Positions 42,213 through 51,431 of a stretch of 64,000 bases of DNA are shown one piece after another. A program made the position numbers and the translations under genes. A model generated the notes under the pieces. It was not told where the DNA came from, ran no database searches, and saw only the letters and a program-made list of their open reading frames with translations. Position 1 is the first letter of the stretch. Each line of letters opens with the position of its first letter. This DNA is from Tsukamurella sputi (GTDB taxonomy: Bacteria > Actinomycetota > Actinomycetes > Mycobacteriales > Mycobacteriaceae), in contig NZ_VIGV01000004.1 in NCBI RefSeq assembly GCF_007858445.1, positions 310,001 through 374,000 on the forward strand, given 5' to 3'.

Positions 42213-43127
42213 GTGCTTTCCGTGGTACCGACCCCTCTGACCGTGCGGGCGCCCGCCAAGGTGAACCTCCACCTCGGGGTGGGTGACGTGCGGCCCGACG
42301 GCTTCCACGAGCTCGTGACCGTCTTCCAGGCCCTGTCGCTGCACGACGATGTGACCCTCACGCCCGCCGACACGCTGACGCTGCACGTCACGGGCGAGGG
42401 TGTTCGGGACGTGCCGACGGACCCGTCCAACCTGGCCGCGCGCGCCGTCGTCGCGCTGGCCGACCGGTACGGGCGGGACCCGAACATGCGCATCGACATC
42501 GCCAAGGGCATTCCTGTCGCCGGTGGCATGGCCGGCGGTTCCGCGGACGCGGCCGCCGCGCTCCTCGGCGCGGCGACGCTCTGGGGCCTGGACATCGGCC
42601 GTGACGAGCTCGACGAGGTGGCGGCGGCGCTCGGCTCCGACGTGCCCTTCTCGCTGCACGGGCACACCGCGCTCGGTACCGGCCGCGGCGAGCGGTTGAT
42701 CCCCGCGCTGGCACGGGGCGAGTTCCACTGGACCCTCGCGCTGGCCCGGGAGGGCCTGAGCACGCCGGCGGTCTACCACGAGCTGGACCGGCTGCGCGAG
42801 GCCGGCGATCCGCCGCGCGCGGGCAGCCCCGACGAGTTGCTGGCCGCGGTGGCGTCCGGCGATCCGCACCGGCTCGCGCCGCTGCTCGCCAACGACCTGC
42901 AGGCCGCCGCGCTGTCCTTGCAGCCGGGACTGCGCCGCACTCTGCGGGCGGGGATGGAGGCGGGCGCGCTCGCGGGCATCGTCTCCGGCAGCGGCCCCAC
43001 CTGTGCCTTCCTCTGCGCGAGCGCCGACGATGCCGTCGACGTGGGTACCGAGCTCGCCGGCGCAGGCGTCTGCCGGACGGTGCGCGTCGCCTCCGGCCCG
43101 GTGCCGGGCGCCACCGTCGTTCCGTAG
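42213..43127 (+). CDS. ispE: 4-diphosphocytidyl-2-C-methyl-D-erythritol kinase
   Basis: 304 aa from GTG 42213 (GTG 42222 also possible). GHMP kinase features: [20 protein letters not shown] at the start, the ATP-binding [20 protein letters not shown] and the C-terminal [13 protein letters not shown]. It phosphorylates CDP-methylerythritol in the MEP route to isoprenoids, needed for polyprenyl carriers and menaquinone. Position right after ksgA matches Rv1011. Confidence 0.95.
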   Translation: MLSVVPTPLTVRAPAKVNLHLGVGDVRPDGFHELVTVFQALSLHDDVTLTPADTLTLHVTGEGVRDVPTDPSNLAARAVVALADRYGRDPNMRIDIAKGIPVAGGMAGGSADAAAALLGAATLWGLDIGRDELDEVAAALGSDVPFSLHGHTALGTGRGERLIPALARGEFHWTLALAREGLSTPAVYHELDRLREAGDPPRAGSPDELLAAVASGDPHRLAPLLANDLQAAALSLQPGLRRTLRAGMEAGALAGIVSGSGPTCAFLCASADDAVDVGTELAGAGVCRTVRVASGPVPGATVVP

Positions 43128-43144
43128 GAGCCCGGACTCAGCGG

Positions 43145-43579
43145 CTACTTCGCCCCGCCGGCGCAGGAGGTCAGCAACCCGGTGATCTGCTGGTCGATCG
43201 GGGCGCGGAAGGCGGTGTAGGCATCCGCCGCGCCAGGGGCGATCTGTCGCGCGCCGGCCACCAGCTCCTTCTCCGCGGTGCCCACCGTCTGGAGAGTGGA
43301 CTGCACGGTCTGTAGACCACCGGGGATGAACCCGATGACGGTGCAGACGAATCCGGTGAGCGGATCGACTGGCGCAGCGGCCTTCGGCGCAGGCGCAGAG
43401 GGCGCGGGCTTCGCCGCGGCGGCCGACTTCACGGCGGGTGCGGGCTTCGCTGCCGGCGTGGGAATTGGCTGCGGTGTGGGGGCCGTCCCGTGCGGAGCGG
43501 CGAAGGCTGCGCCGGGCAGCAGGAGGGCGGTGCCCGCCGCTATGGCGGCGGCAGCGGAGGCGATCCGGAGACGGTTCAT
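43145..43579 (-). CDS. small secreted Pro/Ala-rich protein
   Basis: 144 aa, unknown. A clear signal peptide (MNRLRIASAAAAIAAGTALL, cleaved after AAFA) is followed by a 45-residue Ala/Pro/Lys-rich linker (PTPAAKPAPAVKSAAAAKPA) and a compact domain of about 75 residues with two cysteines (GFVCTVIGFI and LLTSCAGG) that may pair. The layout resembles small exported proteins of mycobacteria. AAAGGA lies upstream of the ATG. It converges with ispE, 17 bp between stops. Confidence 0.75.
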   Translation of the reverse strand: MNRLRIASAAAAIAAGTALLLPGAAFAAPHGTAPTPQPIPTPAAKPAPAVKSAAAAKPAPSAPAPKAAAPVDPLTGFVCTVIGFIPGGLQTVQSTLQTVGTAEKELVAGARQIAPGAADAYTAFRAPIDQQITGLLTSCAGGAK

Positions 43580-43684
43580 GGATTCTCGAGTCCTTTCGAG
43601 GCGGCGTGCGGAATGGCACGGGGAGAAGCTATCCGACGATGCTTCACTTTTCCGGCGGCGCCGAGAATCGCGGTCCGTGTGGTG

Positions 43685-43738
43685 CGAAACACTGTCCGAT
43701 CGGCCAGTGCGTTTCTCAAAAATACTCTATTGCAATAG
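43685..43738. promoter_or_regulatory. AT-richer regulatory patch with palindromes
   Basis: The 391-bp gap 43580-43971 holds no gene. Within it, GAAACACTG (43685-43693) and CAGTGCGTTTC (43705-43715) form an inverted repeat with one bulge, and CTATTGCAATAG (43727-43738) is a perfect 12-bp palindrome. The surrounding 100 bp are noticeably AT-richer than the rest of the chromosome. These may serve the secreted-protein promoter or be an operator of an unknown regulator. Confidence 0.4.
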
Positions 43739-43904
43739 CTTTCAGTCGATCTGGTAAACGTAACTCGTACTGCGGATTCAGACGATCGCCGGTGGATTGT
43801 CTGTCCGAATTCCCTTCTGTGTTGTGCGGGACGGACAGACTTCGTCGCCCAGATTGTGTTCGATCGACACCGTCCGCACCCAGGCGTGCAGCGGGGCTTG
43901 CGCG

Positions 43905-43921
43905 ATACCCCCTAGGGGTAT
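43905..43921. promoter_or_regulatory. CsoR-like copper operator, site 1
   Basis: ATACCCC-CTA-GGGGTAT, perfect 7-bp arms. This fits the GC-rich TACCC/GGGTA palindromes recognised by copper sensors of the CsoR family. A TATACA -10-like box overlaps its right end, so binding would block the promoter of the copper genes. Confidence 0.7.
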
Positions 43922-43934
43922 ACATTCGGTACAG

Positions 43935-43951
43935 ATACCCGCCTGGGGTAC
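43935..43951. promoter_or_regulatory. CsoR-like copper operator, site 2
   Basis: ATACCCG-CCT-GGGGTAC, the same 17-bp layout as site 1 with imperfect arms, centred 30 bp downstream and 20 bp before the start codon. Two sites spaced by about three helical turns suggest cooperative repression. No csoR gene lies in the window. Confidence 0.6.
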
Positions 43952-43971
43952 CCGAGAACTGAGGAGGAACC

Positions 43972-44952
43972 ATGGACGGCACGCGAGTGGATCGTCGAGG
44001 GCTGGGTCCGGCGGCCACGCTGGCGGTCTACGGCGCCGGCCTCGTGGTGGCCTTCGGTGGTGCCTACGGCATCGCGGGCCCCGTCGTGCCGGAGAGCGTC
44101 GTCGGCCAGTGGAACGCGCAGGCCGGCCGGAGCCACGGCGAGCACGGCGGCGCCCCTGCTCAGGCGGCCCCGGCGGCGCTTCCGGGGCTCTCGATGAGTG
44201 CGGAGGGCATGTCCTTCGCGCCGGTCGGAGCTCCCGCCGTCGCCGGTGAGCCCGGGACACTCCGCTTCCGGATCGAGAACGCGGCGGGCGCTCCCGTCGT
44301 CGACTACACCACGACCCACGAGAAGGACCTGCACCTCATCGCGGTCCGTGCCGACGGCTCGCAGTTCCGCCACGTGCATCCGGTTCTCGATCGCGCCACC
44401 GGTGTCTGGTCGCTGCCGTGGAGCTGGGTGGAGGGCGGAACCTACCGGTTGTACGCGGATTTCGCGCCCGCGACCGGTTCGCCGGTCACCCTCTCGCGCA
44501 CCGTCGAGGTCGCCGGTGGTTACACGCCCGTCGATCCCGCGCCGTCGCGCACCGCTCAGGTGGACGGCTTCACCGTGACCCTCGACGGTGACCTCGTCGC
44601 CGGTGCCTCGAGCCCGGTCACGCTACGCGTGACCCGCGACGGCGAGCCCGTCACCGCGCTGCAGCCCTACCTCGGCGCCTTCGGTCACCTCGTCGCCCTG
44701 CGGCAGGGTGATCTCGCGTTCCTGCACGTGCACCCCGAGGGCGCCGCGCCGAAGCCGGCGGAGACCGGCGGGCCGGCTGTCGCCTTCCGGACGCAGGTCC
44801 CCACCGCGGGCCGCTACCTGCTCTACCTGGACTTCCAGGTCGACGGGGTGGTGCGCACCGCGGGCTTCGTCGTCGATGCCGCGGCCAGGACCGGACCCGC
44901 CGCTGCGACACCTGCTTCCACGCCCACGGCCGACGGCCACAGCGGGCACTGA
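43972..44952 (+). CDS. exported His-rich copper-associated protein
   Basis: 326 aa. One N-terminal membrane anchor ([20 protein letters not shown]), a His-rich stretch (GRSHGEHGG), then two beta-rich modules each with His/Asp pairs: [23 protein letters not shown] and [20 protein letters not shown], and a C-terminal ADGHSGH tail. Proteins of this type sit next to copper ATPases in actinobacteria and probably bind copper outside the membrane; the exact role is not established. GAGGAGG precedes the ATG. The promoter carries two CsoR-like sites. The copper ATPase follows 28 bp later. Confidence 0.8.
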   Translation: MDGTRVDRRGLGPAATLAVYGAGLVVAFGGAYGIAGPVVPESVVGQWNAQAGRSHGEHGGAPAQAAPAALPGLSMSAEGMSFAPVGAPAVAGEPGTLRFRIENAAGAPVVDYTTTHEKDLHLIAVRADGSQFRHVHPVLDRATGVWSLPWSWVEGGTYRLYADFAPATGSPVTLSRTVEVAGGYTPVDPAPSRTAQVDGFTVTLDGDLVAGASSPVTLRVTRDGEPVTALQPYLGAFGHLVALRQGDLAFLHVHPEGAAPKPAETGGPAVAFRTQVPTAGRYLLYLDFQVDGVVRTAGFVVDAAARTGPAAATPASTPTADGHSGH

Positions 44953-44980
44953 CCACACACGGGACGAGGAGGATCGGACC

Positions 44981-47437
44981 ATGAGCACACCCGGCACGGA
45001 TTCCGGTGGCGCACACATCGAACTGGACATCGGGGGCATGACCTGCGCTTCGTGCGCGAACCGGATCGAGCGGCGCCTCAACAAGATCGAGGGCGTGAGC
45101 GCCACCGTGAACTACGCCACCGAGAAGGCGAAGGTCGTCGCGCCCGAGGGGATGGATCCGCAGCGCATCGTCGACGAGGTCGTCGCGACCGGCTACTCCG
45201 CGACACCGTCGAGGGCATCGGCACCGTCGAACGACGGAGGCGGGCAGGAGAACCCGGCCGATGCGGAACTGGCTTCTCTGCGCACCAGGCTGCTCGGCGC
45301 CGTCGTGCTCGGCGTGCCGGTGATCGCGATGGCGATGGTCCCGGCGCTGCAGTTCACGTACTGGCAGTGGGCCTCCCTCGCGCTGGCCTCTCCGGTGATC
45401 CTGTGGTCCGCGTGGCCCTTCCACCGGGCGGCGTGGGCGAACCTGAAGCACGGCACGGCGACGATGGACACCCTGATCTCGATGGGCACGCTGTCGGCGT
45501 TCCTGTGGTCGTTGTACGCGCTCTTCCTGGGCACGGCCGGCGAGCCCGGGATGAAGCACCCGTTCAGCCTCACCCTCGCGCCGTCCGACGGTGCCGCCAA
45601 CATCTACCTGGAGGTGGCCGCCGGCGTCACCGTGTTCATCCTGGCCGGGCGCTACTTCGAGAAGCGCTCCAAGCGACAGGCGGGAGCCGCGCTGCGTGCC
45701 CTGCTCGAACTGGGTGCGAAAGAAGTCGCCGTCCTGCGGGACGGCGCCGAGGTGAGGATCGCCGTCGACGAGCTGCGTGCGGGCGACGAGTTCGTCGTGC
45801 GGCCGGGCGAGAAGATCGCGACCGACGGCGTGGTCGTCTCCGGTACCTCCGCCGTCGACGCCTCCATGCTCACCGGCGAATCGGTCCCCGTCGAGGTCGG
45901 TCCCGGTGATGCGGTCACCGGTGCCACGGTCAACGCGGGCGGTCGACTGGTGGTGCGCGCCACCCGCGTCGGCTCGGAGACGCAGCTCGCGCAGATGGCG
46001 CGGCTCGTCGAGGACGCGCAGACCGGCAAGGCGGAGGTGCAGCGTCTCGCCGACCGGATCTCCGGCGTCTTCGTGCCCATCGTCATCGCGATCGCCGCGA
46101 TCACCCTGGGCGGGTGGCTCGGCGCGGGCTTCCCCGTCTCGGCGGCGTTCACCGCCGCGGTGGCGGTCCTCGTGATCGCCTGCCCGTGCGCGCTGGGACT
46201 CGCGACGCCGACGGCGCTGCTCGTCGGCACCGGCCGGGGCGCGCAGTTGGGCGTGCTCATCAAGGGGCCCGAGGTGCTCGAATCGACCCGTCGCGTCGAC
46301 ACCGTCGTTCTCGACAAGACCGGCACGGTGACCAGCGGGCGGATGACCCTGGTCGACGTGATCACCGAGAGCGGCGTCGATCCGATCGATGTGCTGCGCT
46401 ACGCCGGTGCCCTGGAGTACGCCTCGGAGCACCCGATCGCGCAGGCCATCGCCAAGGGAGCCGCTGACAAGGTCGGAACGCTCTCGCCCGTGGACGGTTT
46501 CGCGAACATCGAGGGCCAGGGCGTGCAGGGCGTCGTCGACGGACACGGTGTGATCGTCGGCCGCGAGTCGCTGCTCGCCGATTGGGCGCTGCACCTGTCC
46601 GACGGGCTGGCCGCGACGAAGGCCGTCGCCGAGGCGCAGGGCGCGACAGTGGTCGCCGTCGGGTGGGACGGCGCGGCGCGAGGAATCCTCGTGGTCTCCG
46701 ACACCGTCAAACCGACGAGCGCGCAGGCGATCCGGGAACTGCGCGAGCTGGGCCTGACGCCGGTGCTGCTCACCGGCGACAACGCGGCCGCCGCACGGCA
46801 CATCGCCGCCCAGGTGGGCATCGACGAGGTGATCGCGGAGGTCATGCCGCAGGACAAGGTCGACGTGGTGACCCGCCTACACGCGCAGGGCCGCGTCGTC
46901 GCGATGGTCGGCGACGGGGTCAATGACGCCCCCGCGCTCGCCGCCGCCGACCTGGGCCTGGCGATGGGCACGGGCACTGACGTCGCGATCGAGGCGGCCG
47001 ACATCACCCTGGTCCGCGGAGACCTGCGTGCCGCCGTCGACGCGATACGACTGTCCCGCAGCACACTCCGGACCATCAAGACGAACCTGTTCTGGGCGTT
47101 CGCGTACAACGTCGCGGCCATTCCGGTGGCGGCGCTCGGCATGCTGAACCCGATGCTCGCCGGTGCGGCGATGGCCTTCTCCAGTGTCTTCGTCGTCGGG
47201 AACAGCCTGCGCCTGCGCGGCTTCCGCGGTACTGCGCGTTCGGGTGAGGCCTCGCCGGCGCCCGTCGACGCGACGACCACCTGCCCGGTGATGGTCGGCA
47301 ACCCTGTCGTCAAGTCCACCGCGGAGGCAGCGGGCCTGTTCCGGGACTACGACGGCGAGCGGTACTTCTTCTGCTGCCCCGCATGCGCGCCGAAGTTCGA
47401 CGCGGACCCGGCGCGGTACGCGGCGAACCTCGCCTGA
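44981..47437 (+). CDS. copper-translocating P1B-type ATPase with C-terminal YHS domain
   Basis: 818 aa. N-terminal HMA domain: [20 protein letters not shown] with metal-binding Cys22 and Cys25. Then eight membrane helices; the transport motif [19 protein letters not shown] (CPC) marks a Cu(I) exporter. Also seen: [24 protein letters not shown], the HP motif in [11 protein letters not shown] and [20 protein letters not shown]. After the last helix a YHS domain is fused (about residues 765-818: [30 protein letters not shown]). YHS domains bind metal through Cys; in other copper ATPases they are usually separate or N-terminal. It is like CtpV/CopA. GAGGAGGA lies before the ATG. A strong terminator follows. 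Confidence 0.92.
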   Translation: MSTPGTDSGGAHIELDIGGMTCASCANRIERRLNKIEGVSATVNYATEKAKVVAPEGMDPQRIVDEVVATGYSATPSRASAPSNDGGGQENPADAELASLRTRLLGAVVLGVPVIAMAMVPALQFTYWQWASLALASPVILWSAWPFHRAAWANLKHGTATMDTLISMGTLSAFLWSLYALFLGTAGEPGMKHPFSLTLAPSDGAANIYLEVAAGVTVFILAGRYFEKRSKRQAGAALRALLELGAKEVAVLRDGAEVRIAVDELRAGDEFVVRPGEKIATDGVVVSGTSAVDASMLTGESVPVEVGPGDAVTGATVNAGGRLVVRATRVGSETQLAQMARLVEDAQTGKAEVQRLADRISGVFVPIVIAIAAITLGGWLGAGFPVSAAFTAAVAVLVIACPCALGLATPTALLVGTGRGAQLGVLIKGPEVLESTRRVDTVVLDKTGTVTSGRMTLVDVITESGVDPIDVLRYAGALEYASEHPIAQAIAKGAADKVGTLSPVDGFANIEGQGVQGVVDGHGVIVGRESLLADWALHLSDGLAATKAVAEAQGATVVAVGWDGAARGILVVSDTVKPTSAQAIRELRELGLTPVLLTGDNAAAARHIAAQVGIDEVIAEVMPQDKVDVVTRLHAQGRVVAMVGDGVNDAPALAAADLGLAMGTGTDVAIEAADITLVRGDLRAAVDAIRLSRSTLRTIKTNLFWAFAYNVAAIPVAALGMLNPMLAGAAMAFSSVFVVGNSLRLRGFRGTARSGEASPAPVDATTTCPVMVGNPVVKSTAEAAGLFRDYDGERYFFCCPACAPKFDADPARYAANLA

Positions 47438-47448
47438 GCCGGACCCGT

Positions 47449-47486
47449 CTTCCGGTCCGCGCGCCGACGGGCGCGCGGACCGGAAG
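47449..47486 (+). terminator. strong hairpin terminator after the copper ATPase
   Basis: CTTCCGGTCCGCGCGCC is repeated in perfect inverted form after a 4-nt loop (GACG), a 17-bp stem without mismatch, 11 bp downstream of the ATPase stop. No T-tract follows. It closes the copper operon and separates it from the aquaporin gene. Confidence 0.8.
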
Positions 47487-47598
47487 TGCTGGAGAAACGG
47501 GCCGACCACTGGCATGCTGATGCGATCGCAAGAACGACGATCGGGGGCATGATGGCGCCACGGCACCGGCGGATCCGCGGCTCGGAACCGGGCGATCG

Positions 47599-48366
47599 AT
47601 GACCGTCACCGCGCTGCTCGCGACCCCGACAGCACCGAGCCTGGCCACGGCGTTCACCTCAGAACTGCTCGGCACCGCCGTCATGCTGCTGTTGGGTTGC
47701 GGCGTGGTCGCCAATGCGAGCCTGCCGAGGGCGAAGGGCGGCAACGCGAACTTCCTGATGATCGGCTTCGGCTGGGGGCTCGCGGTCTTCGCGGGCGTCT
47801 ACACGGCCTACAAGTCGGGCGCACACCTCAACCCCGCGGTCACCGTCGGAATACTGGTCAGCGGCGGCTCCGAGTACGCCCCCGGGATCCCGATCACGGC
47901 CGCGTCCACCGCCGTCTACTTCGGGGCCCAGCTGCTCGGCGCCTTCCTCGGCGCCGTCGCCGCCTGGCTCGCCTACCGGCAGCACTTCGACGAGGAGCAC
48001 GACCCCGGCGCGAAACTCGGTGTCTTCGCCACGGGCCCTGCGATCCGTTCGTATCCGCACAACGTCCTCACGGAGGCCGTCGCGACCTTCGTCCTGGTGC
48101 TCGCCGTGCTGCTGCTCGGCCGCACGCCGTCGGGTCTCGGTCCGCTGGCCGTTGCGCTCGTCGTCGTCGGCATCGGTGTCTCGCTCGGCGGTCCGACCGG
48201 CTACGCGATCAACCCCGCGCGCGATCTGGGGCCGCGTATCGCCCATGCCGTCCTCCCGATCAAGGACAAGGGCGGCAGCGATTGGTCGTACGCGTGGGTA
48301 CCCGTCGTCGGTCCGCTGATCGGCGCGGTGATCGCCGGCCTGACCGCGGGCGTGTACGCGGGCTGA
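47599..48366 (+). CDS. aquaglyceroporin (GlpF-type MIP channel)
   Basis: 255 aa with six membrane helices and the two half-helix motifs GAHLNPAVTV and YAINPARDLGPRI. The Asp after the second NPAR is the mark of glycerol-conducting channels rather than pure water channels. It allows passive uptake of glycerol and similar small solutes. No glycerol kinase lies nearby. The gene is single, preceded by the copper-operon terminator and followed by a hairpin shared with the convergent ABC-F gene. Confidence 0.9.
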   Translation: MTVTALLATPTAPSLATAFTSELLGTAVMLLLGCGVVANASLPRAKGGNANFLMIGFGWGLAVFAGVYTAYKSGAHLNPAVTVGILVSGGSEYAPGIPITAASTAVYFGAQLLGAFLGAVAAWLAYRQHFDEEHDPGAKLGVFATGPAIRSYPHNVLTEAVATFVLVLAVLLLGRTPSGLGPLAVALVVVGIGVSLGGPTGYAINPARDLGPRIAHAVLPIKDKGGSDWSYAWVPVVGPLIGAVIAGLTAGVYAG

Positions 48367-48371
48367 CGCTC

Positions 48372-48413
48372 CGCCGAATCCCATCCGGACGAGAGGAACC
48401 CGATGGGGCGGCG
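48372..48413. terminator. hairpin between aquaporin and ABC-F genes
   Basis: Two nested arm pairs, CGCCG/CGGCG outside and CCCATC/GATGGG inside, surround a 16-nt loop in the 60-bp gap between convergent genes. It probably ends both transcripts. Confidence 0.4.
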
Positions 48414-48426
48414 ACGCGTGGTGTGA

Positions 48427-50229
48427 CTACCCGTCCAGTGCCTCGCTGAGTTCGAGCCAGCGCATTTCCTGCTCCGCCAGTTCGTCCTCGAGGGCCGAGA
48501 TCTTCTTCATCTCCTCGGCGAGACCCGCGTAGTCGCCCTGATCGTGGTCGGCGAGAGCGAGTTTCGCCTTGGCGATCTGGTCGGTGAGCTTGGTCATCCG
48601 GCGCTCGACGGCGGAGACCTCCTTCTGCGCCGCGCGCAGTTCCGCGCCACTGAGGCCGGACTCCGCGGAGGCCGACGCGGCCGTCGCGGCGGTGGCCGCG
48701 GCCACCGCGCCGTGCTGCGCACGTCGCAGTGCGAGGTACTCGTCGACGCCACCGGGCAGGTGCCGAAGGCGGCGGTCGAGGATGGCGTACTGCTGATCGG
48801 TGACGCGCTCGAGGAAGTACCGGTCGTGGCTGACCACGATCAGCGTGCCGGGCCAGGAGTCGAGGAGGTCCTCCATCGCGGCCAGCATGTCGGTGTCGAG
48901 GTCGTTGGTCGGCTCGTCGAGGATCAGCACGTTCGGCGAATCCAGCAGGATGAGCAGCAACTGGAGACGGCGCTTCTGCCCACCGGAGAGGTCCTTGACC
49001 GGTGTCGAGAGCTGCGCACTCGCGAAGCCGAGCCGCTCGAACAGCTGGGACGGGGTGAGCTCCTGCGCCTTGGAGCCGCTGCCCACGGTGAAGCTCGTGG
49101 CGAGGTTCGCCAGCACCACGCGCACCGGATCCTCCCAGTGCTGTTCGAGCTCGTCGAGCCGCTGGGTCAGCGTCTGGACCTTGACGGTCTTGCCGCGCTT
49201 GACGGTGCCCGTCGTGGGCTGCACGGCCCCGTCGATCAGGCCGAGCAGCGTCGACTTACCGGCCCCGTTGACGCCCAGGATGCCGGTGCGCTCGCCGGGC
49301 GCGATGCGCCACTCGATGTCGCTGAGCACCTGCTTGTCGCCGTACGCCACGCCCACGTCGAGGATGTCGACGACGTCCTTGCCCAGCCGCGAGACGGCGA
49401 GCGACTGCAACTCGGTCTTGTCGCGGATCTCGGGGACGTCGGAGATCAGCGCGTTAGCCGCATCGATGCGGAACTTCGGCTTGCTCGTGCGGGCGGGGGC
49501 GCCGCGCCGCAGCCAGGCCAGCTCCTTGCGCGCGAGGTTCTGCCGCTTCTGCTCGATCGACGCGGCCTGCCGGTCGCGCTCCACGCGCTGCAGGATGTAC
49601 GCCGCGTAGCCACCCTCGAAGGGCTCCACGATGCGGTCGTGCACCTCCCACGTCGCTGTGCACACCTCGTCGAGGATCCACCGGTCGTGCGTCACCATGA
49701 GCAGGCCGCCCTGGTTCGCGGGCCACCGGGTCTTGAGGTGGCCGGCCAGCCACTCGATCGCCTCGACGTCCAGGTGGTTGGTCGGCTCGTCGAGGATCAG
49801 CACGTCGTGCTCACCCGCGAGGAGCTGCGCCAACTGCACGCGGCGGCGCTGGCCGCCGGACAGCTCGCCGAGGCGCGCGTCCCAGGGGAGATCGGTGAGC
49901 AGGCCCGCGAGGATGTCGCGCACCTTCGGATCGCCGGCCCAGACGTGCTCGGGGGTGTCGCCGACGACCGCATGGCCGATCGTGTCCTCGTCGTCGAACA
50001 AGTCGGTCTGGGTGAGCACGCCCACCCGGACACCGCCCCGTCGGGTCACGCGGCCCGAGTCGGGCTCGCGGGTGCCGGCGAGCATGCCCAGCAGGCTGGA
50101 CTTGCCGTCGCCGTTGCGGCCGACGATGCCGATCCGGTCGCCCTCGTTCACGCCGAGGGACACCGAATCGAAGACCGTTTTGGTCGGGTACTCGAGGTGC
50201 AGCGCATCCGCGCCGAGAAGATTCGCCAT
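48427..50229 (-). CDS. ABC-F family ATPase (Uup-like)
   Basis: 600 aa with two ABC domains and no membrane part. First domain: GIVGRNGDGKSSLLGMLAGT, GELSGGQRRRVQLAQLLAGE and LILDEPTNHLDVEAIEWLAG. Second: GILGVNGAGKSTLLGLIDGA, KDLSGGQKRRLQLLLILLDS and LILDEPTNDLDTD. The linker between them is charged and Arg-rich (FRIDAANALISDVPE region), and the C-terminus is a coiled coil (AELRAAQKEVSAVERRMTKL), which favours the Uup type. Such proteins act on ribosomes or branched DNA rather than as transporters. Divergent from the hydrolase at 50304, with a palindrome in the gap. Confidence 0.9.
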   Translation of the reverse strand: MANLLGADALHLEYPTKTVFDSVSLGVNEGDRIGIVGRNGDGKSSLLGMLAGTREPDSGRVTRRGGVRVGVLTQTDLFDDEDTIGHAVVGDTPEHVWAGDPKVRDILAGLLTDLPWDARLGELSGGQRRRVQLAQLLAGEHDVLILDEPTNHLDVEAIEWLAGHLKTRWPANQGGLLMVTHDRWILDEVCTATWEVHDRIVEPFEGGYAAYILQRVERDRQAASIEQKRQNLARKELAWLRRGAPARTSKPKFRIDAANALISDVPEIRDKTELQSLAVSRLGKDVVDILDVGVAYGDKQVLSDIEWRIAPGERTGILGVNGAGKSTLLGLIDGAVQPTTGTVKRGKTVKVQTLTQRLDELEQHWEDPVRVVLANLATSFTVGSGSKAQELTPSQLFERLGFASAQLSTPVKDLSGGQKRRLQLLLILLDSPNVLILDEPTNDLDTDMLAAMEDLLDSWPGTLIVVSHDRYFLERVTDQQYAILDRRLRHLPGGVDEYLALRRAQHGAVAAATAATAASASAESGLSGAELRAAQKEVSAVERRMTKLTDQIAKAKLALADHDQGDYAGLAEEMKKISALEDELAEQEMRWLELSEALDG

Positions 50230-50266
50230 CGCCCGTCCAGATTACGCGGGTGCCTGGCATACTGAT

Positions 50267-50286
50267 TTAGTCGGATATCCGAGTAA
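50267..50286. promoter_or_regulatory. near-perfect 20-bp palindrome upstream of HIBCH gene
   Basis: TTAGTCGGATATCCGAGTAA: a perfect 12-bp core (TCGGATATCCGA, 50271-50282) with matching outer TTA/TAA and one mismatched position. It lies 17 bp before the GTG of the hydrolase gene and directly downstream of a TACTGA -10-like box, an ideal repressor site. Confidence 0.6.
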
Positions 50287-50303
50287 TCGTCGAGGAGTGA
50301 GTC

Positions 50304-51305
50304 GTGAGCGACGCCGAGATCGTCACCACCGTGGCCGGGGGCACCGGGCACATCGAGCTGAACCGTCCGAAGGCGCTCAACGCGCTCACCTCGGGCATGG
50401 TGGCCGCCATCGACGCCGCGCTGCAGGCCTGGGAGGCCGACGATGCCGTGGCCCGCGTGCTCATCACCTCCGCCTCGCCCAAGGCGTACTGCGCGGGCGG
50501 CGATATCCGCGCCATCCGTGACCAGGTGGTGGCGGGGGAGGACTTCACCCCGTTCTTCCGCGACGAGTACGACATGAACCTGCGCCTCGCGGAGTTCCCC
50601 AAGCCGGTGATCGCTCTCATCGACGGCGTGAACATGGGTGGCGGCGTGGGTGTTTCGATCCACGGATCGCACCGCGTTGTCTCGGAGAAGGCGCTCATCG
50701 CGATGCCCGAGGTCGCGATCGGTTTCCTTCCCGATGTGGGTGCCACCCACATCCTCGGCCGCCTGCCGAAGGGCGTGGGCGAGCTCATGGGCATGACCGC
50801 CGCGCGCCTCGGCGCGGGTGATGCGCTCGCCGTCGGGCTCGCAACGCACTTCGTACCCTCGTCGGCCATGCCGGACGTCAAGGCCGCCCTGCTCGCCGGG
50901 GAGGAGCTCGACGGCGTGCTCGCCCGCTTCGGCGACGCCGCCCCCGCGGCGACGCTGCCGCTCGAGGAGATCGCCGATGTCTTCGGGCGCGACTCGGTGA
51001 CCGAGATCCTCGCGGGCCTCGCAACCACCTCCGGAGCGTGGGCGGACACGGCTCGCGAGCAGCTCGCCACAGCCTGCCCCACGTCGGTCTTCGTCACCTT
51101 CGATCTGATCCAGCAGTCGCGCACGCGCACTCTCGCTCAGTGCCTCGCCGAGGAGGCCGTGGTGGGCGCGCGCCTGATCCGCCGCCCCGACTTCGTCGAG
51201 GGCATCCGCGCGGTCCTCGTCGACAAGACCCGCGATCCGAAGTTCTCGCCCGCATCGATGAACGACGTCGACGAGTCCGAGATCGAGGCTCTGCTCGGCT
51301 CCTGA
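50304..51305 (+). CDS. 3-hydroxyisobutyryl-CoA hydrolase
   Basis: 333 aa, crotonase superfamily. The oxyanion-hole segment AYCAGGDIRAIRDQV and the HIBCH signature MPEVAIGFLPDVGATHILGR are present, with the catalytic Glu (PEV) and the Asp of PDVG that distinguish the hydrolase from simple enoyl-CoA hydratases; LPKGVGELMGMTAARLGAGD continues the match. It releases free 3-hydroxyisobutyrate in valine breakdown. Length (333 aa) agrees with the hydrolase branch. GGAGTGAG lies before the GTG. A palindrome just upstream suggests repression. Confidence 0.88.
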   Translation: MSDAEIVTTVAGGTGHIELNRPKALNALTSGMVAAIDAALQAWEADDAVARVLITSASPKAYCAGGDIRAIRDQVVAGEDFTPFFRDEYDMNLRLAEFPKPVIALIDGVNMGGGVGVSIHGSHRVVSEKALIAMPEVAIGFLPDVGATHILGRLPKGVGELMGMTAARLGAGDALAVGLATHFVPSSAMPDVKAALLAGEELDGVLARFGDAAPAATLPLEEIADVFGRDSVTEILAGLATTSGAWADTAREQLATACPTSVFVTFDLIQQSRTRTLAQCLAEEAVVGARLIRRPDFVEGIRAVLVDKTRDPKFSPASMNDVDESEIEALLGS

Positions 51306-51338
51306 CGGCCGCGCTCAGCTCGCTGCGCTCGTGGCCCG

Positions 51339-51420
51339 CCCTAGCGGGGCGGCCGCCTCCCCCATGTCCATGGACGGAGGGAATGAACGACGCGCGGAGG
51401 TGCTGCGCCTCCCGCTAGGG
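51339..51420. repeat. structured intergenic element between convergent genes
   Basis: CCCTAGCGGG (51339-51348) and CCCGCTAGGG (51411-51420) are perfect inverted 10-mers 62 bp apart. Between them lie smaller arms (CCTCC/GGAGG around a CCATGG palindrome, and GGAGGTGC/GCGCCTCC), so the 82 bp can fold into nested hairpins. It fills the gap between the hydrolase and the convergent MarR gene and may serve as a bidirectional terminator or be a dispersed repeat. Confidence 0.45.
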
Positions 51421-51431
51421 GGCGCCGTGGA

